Assembly (NCBI RefSeq): GCF_002240565.1
Contig: NZ_MZMO01000001.1
Coordinates: 2,046,001 to 2,110,000, forward strand
From: Clavibacter michiganensis subsp. insidiosus
GTDB taxonomy: Bacteria; Actinomycetota; Actinomycetes; Actinomycetales; Microbacteriaceae
Length of the DNA stretch: 64,000 nucleotides
Direction: 5' to 3'
The position numbers and the translations under genes are program-made. Below the pieces are notes generated by a model. That model did no database searches, was not told where the DNA came from, and saw nothing but the letters and a program-made list of their open reading frames with translations. This document shows positions 1 to 8,763 of the stretch, in pieces (position 1 is the stretch's first letter; the number at the start of each line of letters is the position of its first letter).

Positions 1-289
1 GGGCCGTCCCGTCCATGACGCGCACGACCGCCTGCAGCACCTGGGGCGCGGTCGGCACGCCCTCCGCGCGGAGCACCTCGCGGTCCCCCGCGCGCACGAG
101 GATCGTCGGCGTCGATCGGATGCGCTCCTCCTCCGCCAGCTCCGGGTGCGCCGCGACGTCGAGCTCCTCCATCGGGAGCCAGGGCAGGAGCCGCTGCACC
201 TCCTGCAGCGTCCGCCGGGTGGCCTGGCACGGGACGCAGAACAGCGAGGAGAACATGAGGACGCGCACGCCCTCGGATCCCTCGGGCAC
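1..289 (-). CDS. thioredoxin-like redox protein, C-terminal end runs off the window
   Basis: The 3' end of this gene lies beyond base 1. The visible part has a thioredoxin-type active site, Cys-Val-Pro-Cys, about 15 residues after the proposed GTG start at 289, followed by a region ending in a segment reading TPTILVRAGDREVLRAEG, which carries the cis-Pro (TPT) typical of thioredoxin folds. A second candidate start is GTG at 268 or ATG at 256. It lies 32 bases downstream of the small membrane protein gene on the same strand and is probably co-transcribed with it. A role in thiol-disulfide exchange is inferred from the motif; the substrate is unknown. Confidence 0.6.
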   Translation of the reverse strand, partial: MPEGSEGVRVLMFSSLFCVPCQATRRTLQEVQRLLPWLPMEELDVAAHPELAEEERIRSTPTILVRAGDREVLRAEGVPTAPQVLQAVVRVMDGTA

Positions 290-321
290 GTCGACGCCCG
301 CGGGCGCGCCCTCTCCGGGGA

Positions 322-537
322 TCAGGAGGCGAACGCCGCGACGGCGGCGATGATCGAGACGAGGGCGAGGAGCAGCGACACCGATACCAGCACGAGGTGG
401 ACGGTGAAGAACGCGGTGCGCGAACCGTCGGCGGCGCGGGCTCGGGGATCCTTCGCCACGCGCTTGAGGAACTGCGGCCACACGACGACGTTCCAGACGC
501 CGTTGACGAGGAGGAGGACGGCGAGGAGGGTGATCAC
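322..537 (-). CDS. SCO4848-family small membrane protein
   Basis: A 71-residue protein with two hydrophobic segments (about residues 1-20 and 45-68) separated by a basic loop, so a two-span inner-membrane protein. It resembles the SCO4848 family of conserved actinobacterial membrane proteins; their function is unknown to me. The GTG start at 537 is supported by a TACCAT hexamer six bases upstream, which suggests a leaderless transcript. It is divergent from oligoribonuclease and probably leads an operon with the thioredoxin-like gene. Confidence 0.75.
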   Translation of the reverse strand: MITLLAVLLLVNGVWNVVVWPQFLKRVAKDPRARAADGSRTAFFTVHLVLVSVSLLLALVSIIAAVAAFAS

Positions 538-543
538 TCCCCC

Positions 544-549
544 ATGGTA
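544..549 (-). promoter_or_regulatory. -10 box of SCO4848-like gene (leaderless)
   Basis: TACCAT on the minus strand, six bases before the GTG at 537, so transcription should begin at or next to the start codon. No clear -35 element is seen. Confidence 0.5.
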
Positions 550-581
550 GGCGGCGCATCGGGGCGGCCCGGGCCCGCCGA

Positions 582-587
582 TAGGAT
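582..587 (+). promoter_or_regulatory. -10 box of orn (leaderless)
   Basis: TAGGAT followed by six bases (CGGAGG) and then the ATG of the oligoribonuclease gene. The six-base spacer also looks like a Shine-Dalgarno sequence, so either a leaderless or a very short leader mRNA is possible. Confidence 0.5.
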
Positions 588-593
588 CGGAGG

Positions 594-1214
594 ATGGGCA
601 ACAACGCGGACCGGCTGGTGTGGATCGACTGCGAGATGACGGGGCTCGACCTCGCGATCGACGAGCTGGTGGAGGTCGCGGTGGTCGTCACCGACTTCGA
701 CCTCGTGCCCGTCGACGACGGCTTCACGATCGTCATCAACCCCGACCCCGCGGCGCTGGCCAACATGGGCGAGTTCGTCACCGACATGCACCGCTCCTCG
801 GGGCTACTCGAGGAGATCCCCGGGGGCGTCAGCCTCGCCGACGCCGAGTTCGCGGTGCTGGAGTACCTGCTGCAGCACGTGCCGAACGGCGGCAAGGCCC
901 CCATCGCGGGCAACACCATCGGCACCGACCGCGCCTTCCTCGCGAAGTACATGCCCCGCGTGGACGCGCACCTGCACTACCGCAGCGTCGACGTCTCCTC
1001 CATCAAGGTGCTCGCCAAGGAGTGGTTCCCCCGGATCTACTTCAACTCCCCCGCGAAGAACGGCGGCCACCGCGCCCTCGCCGACATCCTCGAGTCGATC
1101 CGCGAGCTCGAGTACTACCGCCGTGCGGCGTTCGTGCCGGCGCCCGGGCCCGCGACCGACGACGTGCAGGCCATCGCCGCGGACGTCACGTCCGCGTGGG
1201 CCCCGCGGCTGTAG
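594..1214 (+). CDS. orn: oligoribonuclease
   Basis: A 206-residue 3'-5' exoribonuclease of the DEDDh family that degrades 2-5 nucleotide RNAs (including pGpG) to mononucleotides in the cytoplasm. The N-terminus WIDCEMTGLD gives the first acidic pair (Asp12, Glu14). A later Asp lies in the GNTIGTDRAFL block and the catalytic His/Asp pair in GGHRALADI near residue 170. The length is typical of the family once the extra C-terminal tail of about 25 residues (found in actinobacterial Orn) is counted. It is followed directly by tRNA-His. Confidence 0.95.
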   Translation: MGNNADRLVWIDCEMTGLDLAIDELVEVAVVVTDFDLVPVDDGFTIVINPDPAALANMGEFVTDMHRSSGLLEEIPGGVSLADAEFAVLEYLLQHVPNGGKAPIAGNTIGTDRAFLAKYMPRVDAHLHYRSVDVSSIKVLAKEWFPRIYFNSPAKNGGHRALADILESIRELEYYRRAAFVPAPGPATDDVQAIAADVTSAWAPRL

Positions 1215-1256
1215 TATCCTCGTCATGGCCGCCCGCGAGAGCGGGATCGGCCGCAT

Positions 1257-1333
1257 GGTGGGCGTAGCTCAGTTGGCAGAGCGCTGGCTTGTGGAGCCGG
1301 AAGTCGCGGGTTCGAGCCCCGTCGTCCACCCCA
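1257..1333 (+). tRNA. tRNA-His (GTG anticodon), CCA encoded
   Basis: A full cloverleaf can be drawn. The seven-pair acceptor stem is 1258-1264 with 1323-1329. The anticodon stem is 1284-1288 with 1296-1300, and the anticodon GTG is at 1291-1293. The T arm contains TTCGAGC. The extra 5' G at 1257 faces the discriminator C at 1330, the G-1:C73 pair that identifies histidine tRNA. The 3' CCA is encoded at 1331-1333. Confidence 0.97.
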
Positions 1334-1336
1334 CCG

Positions 1337-1372
1337 GGAAGGGCCGGGATCCGAGAGGGTCCCGGCCCTTCC
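1337..1372 (+). terminator. strong hairpin after tRNA-His
   Basis: A perfect 13-pair inverted repeat (1337-1349 with 1360-1372) around a 10-base loop, beginning four bases after the tRNA 3' CCA. There is no T tract, as is usual in very GC-rich actinobacteria. It probably ends the tRNA transcript. Confidence 0.75.
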
Positions 1373-1460
1373 GTCGTCTCCCCCGCGGTGGCCGGCCGTC
1401 CGGCGCTCCGCCGACGCGCAGCGCGGGCTCGCCCGCACGCGCGTGTGGGATGGTGGTCGG

Positions 1461-1811
1461 ATGCTGCGTTGCGATCCCGACGACTTCGAGAAGCTGGTGA
1501 TCGACGAGCTCGACGAGCTGCCGGACGAGATGGTGGACGGCCTTGACAACGTCGTGTTCGTCGTCGAGGACCGACCCGAGGACGGGTCGCTCGGCCTGCT
1601 CGGGCTCTACGACGGCGTCGCGATGACCGAGCGCGGGCAGTACGGGTTCGGCGAGATGCCGGACCGCATCGTCGTCTACCGCGAGCCGCACCTGCACGAG
1701 GCCGAGGACATGGACGCGCTGCGGGACCTCGTCCACGTCACGCTCGTGCACGAGATCGCGCACTTCCACGGCATCGACGACGACCGGCTGCACGAGCTCG
1801 GCTGGGCCTGA
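1461..1811 (+). CDS. zincin-like metallopeptidase family protein
   Basis: A 116-residue protein with the zinc-binding motif HEIAHFHG (HExxH) near its C-terminus (about residue 97) and an acidic N-terminal half. This is the small 'metallopeptidase family' found in many actinobacteria, usually annotated only by its HExxH fold. I chose the ATG at 1461; an in-frame ATG at 1443 would add six residues with poor context. No signal peptide is visible, so it is probably cytoplasmic. The substrate is unknown. Confidence 0.85.
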   Translation: MLRCDPDDFEKLVIDELDELPDEMVDGLDNVVFVVEDRPEDGSLGLLGLYDGVAMTERGQYGFGEMPDRIVVYREPHLHEAEDMDALRDLVHVTLVHEIAHFHGIDDDRLHELGWA

Positions 1812-1873
1812 GCCGACGACGCCCGGCCGGCACAACGGGACGACGGCAGGCGCCGACCGAGCCCGGACGCACG

Positions 1874-1908
1874 ACGACCCCGGCAGCCGCGTCGCGGGCC
1901 GGGGTCGT
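1874..1908. terminator. hairpin between convergent genes
   Basis: An 11-pair inverted repeat (ACGACCCCGGC at 1874-1884 with its complement at 1898-1908) and 13-base loop. It lies between the convergent metallopeptidase and 90-residue hypothetical genes and could end both transcripts. Confidence 0.6.
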
Positions 1909-1943
1909 GCGGAGGGGCGCTCAGGCGCCGGGGGTGCCGGGGA

Positions 1944-2216
1944 TCAGAGCTCGAGGGACTCGTCGTCGCCCTCGCCGAGGACGTCGTCGCTGCCGTCGGC
2001 CACGTACGAGTAGGTGACGCGCTGCTCGCCCGCGACCTCCGAGACCTCGCCGGCGCGGTACTGGAAGAGCGACTCCTTGCCCTCCACGGCCGACATGGTG
2101 CTGATGGTCTCGTCGTGCTGGCCGTCGACGAGGACGCGGGTCTCGGTGGTGCCCTCGAGGGGGCCGTCGGCGAAGACGGCGAGGTAGCGGACGTCGGACG
2201 GTGCGGAATCGGTCAT
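1944..2216 (-). CDS. small acidic hypothetical protein
   Basis: I do not recognise this 90-residue protein. It is strongly acidic, has no membrane segment or cysteine, and the pattern ETRVLVDGQHDETI... is consistent with a small beta-rich cytoplasmic protein. The ATG at 2216 is supported by a TAGCCT hexamer six bases upstream, overlapping the stop codon of the upstream kinase gene. Codon use matches its neighbours, so it is likely real. Confidence 0.7.
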   Translation of the reverse strand: MTDSAPSDVRYLAVFADGPLEGTTETRVLVDGQHDETISTMSAVEGKESLFQYRAGEVSEVAGEQRVTYSYVADGSDDVLGEGDDESLEL

Positions 2217-2222
2217 GGCCTC

Positions 2223-2228
2223 AGGCTA
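2223..2228 (-). promoter_or_regulatory. -10 box of 90-residue hypothetical (leaderless)
   Basis: TAGCCT on the minus strand, six bases before the ATG at 2216. Its TAG is also the stop codon of the upstream kinase gene (2226-2228). Confidence 0.45.
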
Positions 2229-2774
2229 CCCGGCCGCCGCCACGGCGTCCGTGCGGACGACGACGTCGGCCAGGGCCCGCGGATCCTCCCGGGACACGTG
2301 CGCCCGCCACTGCGCGTCCCAGCGCTCCCACTCGACCGCGAAGGACTCGCCGTCGCGGGCGATGGCGCGGGCTCGGCGCACGGCGTCGTCGGCCTCCACC
2401 CAGATGCGGTGCGTGGCGCGGAGCGCGGCGGCGCGGGTCAGGGATCCGCAGCCCTCGACGACGAGCGGACGCGCCGGATCCAGGTCGTGCCACTCCGCGG
2501 GCGCGTCGGCGGTCCAGTCCCAGCGGCGCCACCGCGGTCGTCCGCCCGGGCGCATCTCGTCGACGACGTGGTGCTCGAGGTGCCGGGACGCCGCTTCGAG
2601 GCCGTCCCAGCCGGGGTAGACGTCGTCGAGCCGGAGGAGCTGCGCGCCCGGCGCCAGGTGCGCGGCAGCGTCGCCGTCGCGGACCAGGACGTCGGCGAGG
2701 GTCGACTTGCCGGAGCCGGACGGGCCGTCGACGAGGATCAGCGCCGGGCGCCGCTCCCCCGGATCACGCCGCAA
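2226..2774 (-). CDS. P-loop nucleoside/uridine kinase-like ATPase
   Basis: A protein of about 182 residues starting with a Walker A motif (DGPSGSGKSTLAD, about residues 15-27) and a later acidic stretch, LLRLDDVYPGWDG, like the lid/substrate region of small uridine-kinase-type P-loop enzymes. No in-frame ATG or GTG lies before the Walker A; a TTG at 2774 overlaps the end of the EcfT gene and is my proposed start. The 11-base overlap implies translational coupling to the ECF transporter operon. Because the operon is TPP-controlled, a role in thiamine-precursor phosphorylation is possible, but that is inference. Confidence 0.75.
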   Translation of the reverse strand: MRRDPGERRPALILVDGPSGSGKSTLADVLVRDGDAAAHLAPGAQLLRLDDVYPGWDGLEAASRHLEHHVVDEMRPGGRPRWRRWDWTADAPAEWHDLDPARPLVVEGCGSLTRAAALRATHRIWVEADDAVRRARAIARDGESFAVEWERWDAQWRAHVSREDPRALADVVVRTDAVAAAG

Positions 2775-3558
2775 CGAAGTTCCATGTCCCGGCCGCGACG
2801 GCAGCCGCCACGGAGGAGACGGCGACGAGCACCGCGACGGATACGACGATCGCCTCGCGTCGGCCGACCACGCTGGGGCGGGCCCACGTGCGCGCGGTCG
2901 CGCCGCCGAAGCCGCGGGCCTCCATCGCGGTCGCCAGCTTGCTGCCGCGCCGGATCGACAGAACGAGGAGCGCGAAGGCCTGACCGGCGAACCGGCGGAT
3001 CCGGCCGCGGTCGGCGACGCCGCGCGCGCGACGGGCCAGCTCGAGCGAGCGCCAGTCGTCGAGGAGCAGGCCCACGAGCCGCACGCCCGCGAGCGCCCCG
3101 AGGACGAAGCGGGACGGCAGTCGCCCGACCTGGGCGAGCCCGTCGGCGAGGTCCGTGGGATCCACGTTCGAGAAGAGGACGAGCGACGCGACGCCGATGG
3201 CCAGCACGCGCAGCGTGGTCGCGACCGCGAGCAGCACCGACCCCTCACTGACGACGACGAGCAGGAACTGGGCGTAGACGTCGCCCGACGTGCGTCCGTA
3301 GAGCAGGATCGTGAGGCCGGCGCTGGGCGCCGCGACCCAGATGGGGATGCTGCGCAGGAGGAACGCGCGCGGACGGAGGCCCGCGAACGGCAGGAGCAGC
3401 AGCTCGAGCAGCAGCGCCGCGCCCGCGGAGACCACGTCGAGGCTCAGCACGAGGACGAGCGTCAGCACGAGGGCGGCCGCGAGGCGGGCCACGGGGTTGA
3501 CGGCGGCGAGGCCGGTGGCGCGGGCTGCAGGGATGACGACCGAGGGGGCGGCGCTCAT
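2764..3558 (-). CDS. ykoC: ECF transporter transmembrane T component (YkoC-like)
   Basis: A 264-residue membrane protein of the EcfT/CbiQ family, the scaffold that couples the two ABC ATPase domains to the substrate-binding S component. Several hydrophobic spans lie in the first 125 residues. The two coupling-helix motifs of the family are seen as ARRARG (about residue 178) and AMEARGFGG (about 211), the Ala-Arg-Gly signatures that contact the ATPases. Its ATG overlaps the TGA of the ATPase gene by four bases (ATGA). In Bacillus YkoEDC the equivalent protein is YkoC. Confidence 0.9.
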   Translation of the reverse strand: MSAAPSVVIPAARATGLAAVNPVARLAAALVLTLVLVLSLDVVSAGAALLLELLLLPFAGLRPRAFLLRSIPIWVAAPSAGLTILLYGRTSGDVYAQFLLVVVSEGSVLLAVATTLRVLAIGVASLVLFSNVDPTDLADGLAQVGRLPSRFVLGALAGVRLVGLLLDDWRSLELARRARGVADRGRIRRFAGQAFALLVLSIRRGSKLATAMEARGFGGATARTWARPSVVGRREAIVVSVAVLVAVSSVAAAVAAGTWNFVAA

Positions 3559-5117
3559 CGCACGACCTCCAGGCGGGCGGCGGAGCCCGGGACGGCGTCG
3601 AGGCGGAGGACGTCGTCCGCGAGCGCCCGGACGAGGTCCGCGTCGTGGGTGACGGCGAGCACGCCGACGCCCTCCCGGTCGGCGAGGTCGGCGAGGAGCG
3701 CCACGAGCTCGGCCCAGGTGCGGGCGTCCTGCCCGAACGTCGGCTCGTCGAGGACGAGGAGGCGCGGCGCGGTCGCGAGGGCGGTCGCCACGGAGAGGCG
3801 CCGCTTCTCGCCGCCGGAGAGGGTGAACGGGTTCGCCTGCGCGAGGCCGTCGAGGCGCAGGCGGACGAGCAGCTCGTTGACCCGGCGGGCCGCGTCGGCG
3901 GGATCCGTGCCCACGGCCCGCGGGCCGACCTCGAGCTCGGCGCGCACGGTGCCGGCGAGGAACTGGTGCTCCGGGTCCTGGAAGACAGTGCCGATGCGGG
4001 CGGCGAGCTCGCGCGAGCGCCAGGCGGCCGGATCCGCGCCCAGGCCGTCCGCGAGGACGGCCTCCGCGACGACCCGGCCCGACAGCGCGGGCAGCAGGCC
4101 GCCCAGCGTCAGCGCGAGCGTGCTCTTGCCGCCGCCGTTCGGCCCGGTGAGGGCGGTGACGCGTCCCGAGGCGAGCGCGACGCCGTCTCCGTGCGCCACC
4201 GCGGTGCCGCGCGCCCCGCCCCGCCCCACGACGAGGCCGTCCGCGCAGAGGAGCGCCGCGGGTGCGGCTCGATCGCGCATCGGCGCGGCCGGCTCCCGGC
4301 CCGGCACCCAGACGCCCGCGGCCGCGAGGGACGCGCCCTGGTCGCGGAGCACGTCGTCGGGTGCCCCGTCGGCGAGGACCCCCCCGTCGGCCGCGAGCAC
4401 GACGACCCGGTCGACGAGGTCCTGCCAGACGGCGACCCGGTGCTCGATGACGACGAGGGTGGCGCCGCTCACCTCGACCACGGACTCGACGGCGCGCCGC
4501 ACCTCGCCGACGCCGTCGGGGTCGAGGTTCGCGGTCGGCTCGTCGAGCAGCAGGAGCCCGGGCCGCATCGCGAGCACCCCGGCGAGGGCGAGGCGCTGCT
4601 TCTGGCCGCCGGAGAGCGCGGTCGTGGAGCGGTCGAGGGCGACGTCGAGCCCGACCGCGTCGAGGGCGTCGCGCACGCGCACCCAGATCTCGTCGCGCGG
4701 GACGCCGAGGTTCTCGCAGCCGAACGCGACGTCGTCGCCGACGCGGGACAGGATCACCTGCGCGTCCGGGTCCTGCAGCACGAGGCCCGCGCGGCCGCGG
4801 CGGGCGGCCGGATCCTCCCCGTCGACGAGGAGGGTGCCGCGGGTCTCCCCCTCGTCGTCGCCGCCGAGGACGCCCGCGAGCGCGTGCATGAGCGTGGTCT
4901 TCCCCGCGCCGGACGCGCCGAGCAGCAGCACGCGCTCGCCCGGCTCGATCACGAGGTCGACGTCGCGGACCGCCCAGGCGCTCCGGCCGGCGTGCCGCCA
5001 GCCCCAGCCCTCGGCCCGGACGGACGCGCCGCCCGCCCGCTCGGCCGTCGCCTCCGGCCCGGCGAGCGGCACGCGCGCGGCGTCGATCGACGACGGGCGA
5101 CGGCCCGGCCGCCGCAC
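3555..5117 (-). CDS. ykoD: ECF transporter ATPase, two fused ABC domains (YkoD-like)
   Basis: A protein of about 520 residues carrying two complete ABC domains. Domain 1 has Walker A GASGAGKT, Q-loop region LQDPDAQ, signature LSGGQKQRL and Walker B LLLLDEPTANLD. Domain 2 has GPNGGGKST, FQDPEHQF, LSGGEKRRL and LLVLDEPTFGQD. The DP(D/E) xQ blocks are typical of cobalt/ECF-type ATPases. The fused arrangement matches YkoD. The GTG at 5117 begins two bases after the stop of the S-component gene; a longer reading upstream would run through that gene, so I reject it. Confidence 0.92.
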   Translation of the reverse strand: MRRPGRRPSSIDAARVPLAGPEATAERAGGASVRAEGWGWRHAGRSAWAVRDVDLVIEPGERVLLLGASGAGKTTLMHALAGVLGGDDEGETRGTLLVDGEDPAARRGRAGLVLQDPDAQVILSRVGDDVAFGCENLGVPRDEIWVRVRDALDAVGLDVALDRSTTALSGGQKQRLALAGVLAMRPGLLLLDEPTANLDPDGVGEVRRAVESVVEVSGATLVVIEHRVAVWQDLVDRVVVLAADGGVLADGAPDDVLRDQGASLAAAGVWVPGREPAAPMRDRAAPAALLCADGLVVGRGGARGTAVAHGDGVALASGRVTALTGPNGGGKSTLALTLGGLLPALSGRVVAEAVLADGLGADPAAWRSRELAARIGTVFQDPEHQFLAGTVRAELEVGPRAVGTDPADAARRVNELLVRLRLDGLAQANPFTLSGGEKRRLSVATALATAPRLLVLDEPTFGQDARTWAELVALLADLADREGVGVLAVTHDADLVRALADDVLRLDAVPGSAARLEVVR

Positions 5118-5119
5118 GG

Positions 5120-5773
5120 TCAGACGCGGGCCGCGGTGTCGCGGCCCGAGGCGAAGCGCGACAGCGCGCCGGTGCGGGCGAGCGCCCGGGCGACGAGCCA
5201 CGAGAGCAGCCCCGCGATGACCGCGCCCGCGAGGAGGGCCGCGACCGTGTAGATCGTCGCGAATAGCGGTGTGGACCCCGGGTAGTAGGTGATGAGGTCG
5301 GTGACGGCCATGCCGAGCCCCGCGCCCATGCCCGCGAGCACGGCGACGTAGGCGCGCCAGTTCGCGTACAGGAAGACGAGGAGCACGAGCTCCGCGCCGA
5401 GGCCCTGCGTGAGGCCGGAGAGCAGCGTGCCGACGCCCCAGACGTTGCCCACGAGCATCGAGACGAACGCGGCCAGCAGCTCGCCGTAGAGGGCGGCGCC
5501 GGGCTTGCGGATCACGATGCCGGTGAGGACGCCGGCGAACAGCCAGCCGCCGCCCGCGAGCGCCTGCAGGCCGGGGAGCAGCGGCTCGAAGAAGCTGCCG
5601 ACGGGCACGGACGCCGTGTTCCAGATGACGAAGACGAGGCCGGACGCGACGCCGAGGACGCTCGCGACGACGATGTCGATGACCCGCCAGCGGGCGCGGA
5701 GGCCCGAGCGGGGCGTGCGGGCGCCGGTGTCGACGCTCGCGGCGGATGCGGTGGACGAGGGTGATGCGGTCAT
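5120..5773 (-). CDS. ykoE: ECF transporter S component, thiamine-precursor type (YkoE-like)
   Basis: A 217-residue membrane protein with about six hydrophobic segments after a short polar N-terminus. It resembles the YkoE family, the substrate-binding component of an ECF importer for hydroxymethylpyrimidine/thiamine. The assignment is strengthened by a TPP riboswitch in the leader and by the double ATPase and T component directly downstream. The ATG at 5773 is preceded by an AAGGGC ribosome binding site that lies in the 3' arm of a hairpin, so translation is probably shut off when TPP is bound. Confidence 0.9.
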   Translation of the reverse strand: MTASPSSTASAASVDTGARTPRSGLRARWRVIDIVVASVLGVASGLVFVIWNTASVPVGSFFEPLLPGLQALAGGGWLFAGVLTGIVIRKPGAALYGELLAAFVSMLVGNVWGVGTLLSGLTQGLGAELVLLVFLYANWRAYVAVLAGMGAGLGMAVTDLITYYPGSTPLFATIYTVAALLAGAVIAGLLSWLVARALARTGALSRFASGRDTAARV

Positions 5774-5778
5774 TCGAC

Positions 5779-5807
5779 GTGCCCTTCGGATGAGTGGAAG
5801 AGGGCAC
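5779..5807 (-). promoter_or_regulatory. hairpin sequestering the ykoE ribosome binding site
   Basis: On the minus strand GTGCCCT (5807-5801) pairs with AGGGCAC (5785-5779). The right arm contains the AAGGG Shine-Dalgarno element seven to eight bases before the ATG at 5773. Lying between the TPP aptamer and the start codon, it is the likely expression platform, acting on translation initiation. Confidence 0.65.
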
Positions 5808-5822
5808 GGGTGCGAGATGGAA

Positions 5823-5911
5823 GCCTCCCTGCGCTGGCATGATCCAGATCAGGTATGACGGTCGAAGACTGGGTGTCTTCCTCTCAGCCCGGCTCACCGG
5901 ACTCCCGTGTT
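5823..5911 (-). promoter_or_regulatory. TPP riboswitch (THI element)
   Basis: Read on the minus strand the leader shows the conserved thiamine pyrophosphate aptamer blocks in order: CACGGGAGTCCGGTGAGC, CTGAGAGG (5887-5880), ACCTGATCTGGATCATGC (5854-5837), then CAGCGCAGGGAGG. These are the pyrimidine- and pyrophosphate-sensor arms of the THI box. It precedes the YkoE-YkoD-YkoC operon, which fits TPP-repressed uptake of thiamine or its precursor. Confidence 0.95.
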
Positions 5912-5918
5912 CACGGTG

Positions 5919-5924
5919 AGCATA
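5919..5924 (-). promoter_or_regulatory. -10 box of the TPP-controlled operon
   Basis: TATGCT on the minus strand. The expected start of transcription is near 5912, immediately before the TPP aptamer. No good -35 element is visible. Confidence 0.5.
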
Positions 5925-5968
5925 GCGCGCGGGCGACGCGCGCGGGACGACGGGGTCCCGGACGCACG

Positions 5969-6000
5969 GGAGCGCAGATGCCCGAGGGCACCCGCGCTCC
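5969..6000 (-). terminator. hairpin downstream of GerW-like gene
   Basis: GGAGCGC (5969-5975) pairs with GCGCTCC (5994-6000), and an inner stem TGCCC-GA-GGGCA adds five pairs. It follows the stop of the GerW-like gene, with no T tract. Confidence 0.5.
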
Positions 6001-6021
6001 GCGGTGGTGGTGCGAGCCGCG

Positions 6022-6354
6022 CTACTTCAGCGTCTTGATGAGCTTGACGAGGACCTTGCCGGAGATCCAGATGACGGGCGTGGCCACCGCGAGCAGCGCG
6101 ATGACGTTGGGCTGGAACCGCACCTCGCCGTCGGTGGCGATGTACGCGCCGATGGGGCAGGCGCCGCCGCCGCCCCCGCCGCCGCCCGCGACGTTGCCGT
6201 CGGAGTCGGGGAGGTCGCTGCCCCCGCCGAAGCCGTACCAGGCGAATGCCACCGGCACGATGGTCGAGCCGTCGATGTCGAGGGGGTCGCCGTAGATTGT
6301 CCCCACTCCGGCGTTCTTCACGTTCTCTGCGAGCTGTGCGACGAGGTTGGTCAT
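6022..6354 (-). CDS. GerW/YtfJ family protein
   Basis: A protein of 110 residues with the GerW (YtfJ) pattern: N-terminal amphipathic region, a segment reading GDPLDIDGSTIVPVA, a glycine-rich loop that here contains eight consecutive Gly, then CPIGAYIATDGEV and a hydrophobic C-terminus. GerW was named for a spore-germination role in Bacillus, but homologues occur in non-sporulating actinobacteria where the function is unknown. The ATG at 6354 has a TACGGT hexamer seven bases upstream; a GTG nine bases earlier is an alternative. Confidence 0.85.
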   Translation of the reverse strand: MTNLVAQLAENVKNAGVGTIYGDPLDIDGSTIVPVAFAWYGFGGGSDLPDSDGNVAGGGGGGGGACPIGAYIATDGEVRFQPNVIALLAVATPVIWISGKVLVKLIKTLK

Positions 6355-6361
6355 GCGTCCC

Positions 6362-6367
6362 ACCGTA
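6362..6367 (-). promoter_or_regulatory. -10 box of GerW-like gene (leaderless)
   Basis: TACGGT on the minus strand, seven bases before the ATG at 6354. Confidence 0.45.
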
Positions 6368-6411
6368 CCCCGCGGGGCCCGGAGGATGCGGGCCGATCCG
6401 GGCCGTCACGG

Positions 6412-6417
6412 TACCCT
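6412..6417 (+). promoter_or_regulatory. possible -10 box of glgX-treY-treZ operon
   Basis: TACCCT about 140 bases before the TTG start of glgX. This is the best -10 match in the gap, but it has no clear -35 partner and implies a long leader. Confidence 0.3.
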
Positions 6418-6558
6418 CGCCCCTGGTGCGTCGCTGCGTCGCATCCGGCCTCCAGCCGTTGCGGCCCACGCGGATCCACCGCCTGCCCCGCCCCCGACGG
6501 ACCCCGCGCGCACGCCTGCGCACCGCCGGCGGACGAGTCGACCCAACTGGAGGACCAC

Positions 6559-8759
<2,201 letters not shown>

Positions 8760-8763
<4 letters not shown>

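Noticed and set aside
1257..1372. tRNA gene plus hairpin as a phage attachment site
   Set aside because: No integrase, no second copy of the tRNA 3' end and no foreign genes lie nearby; the hairpin fits a terminator.
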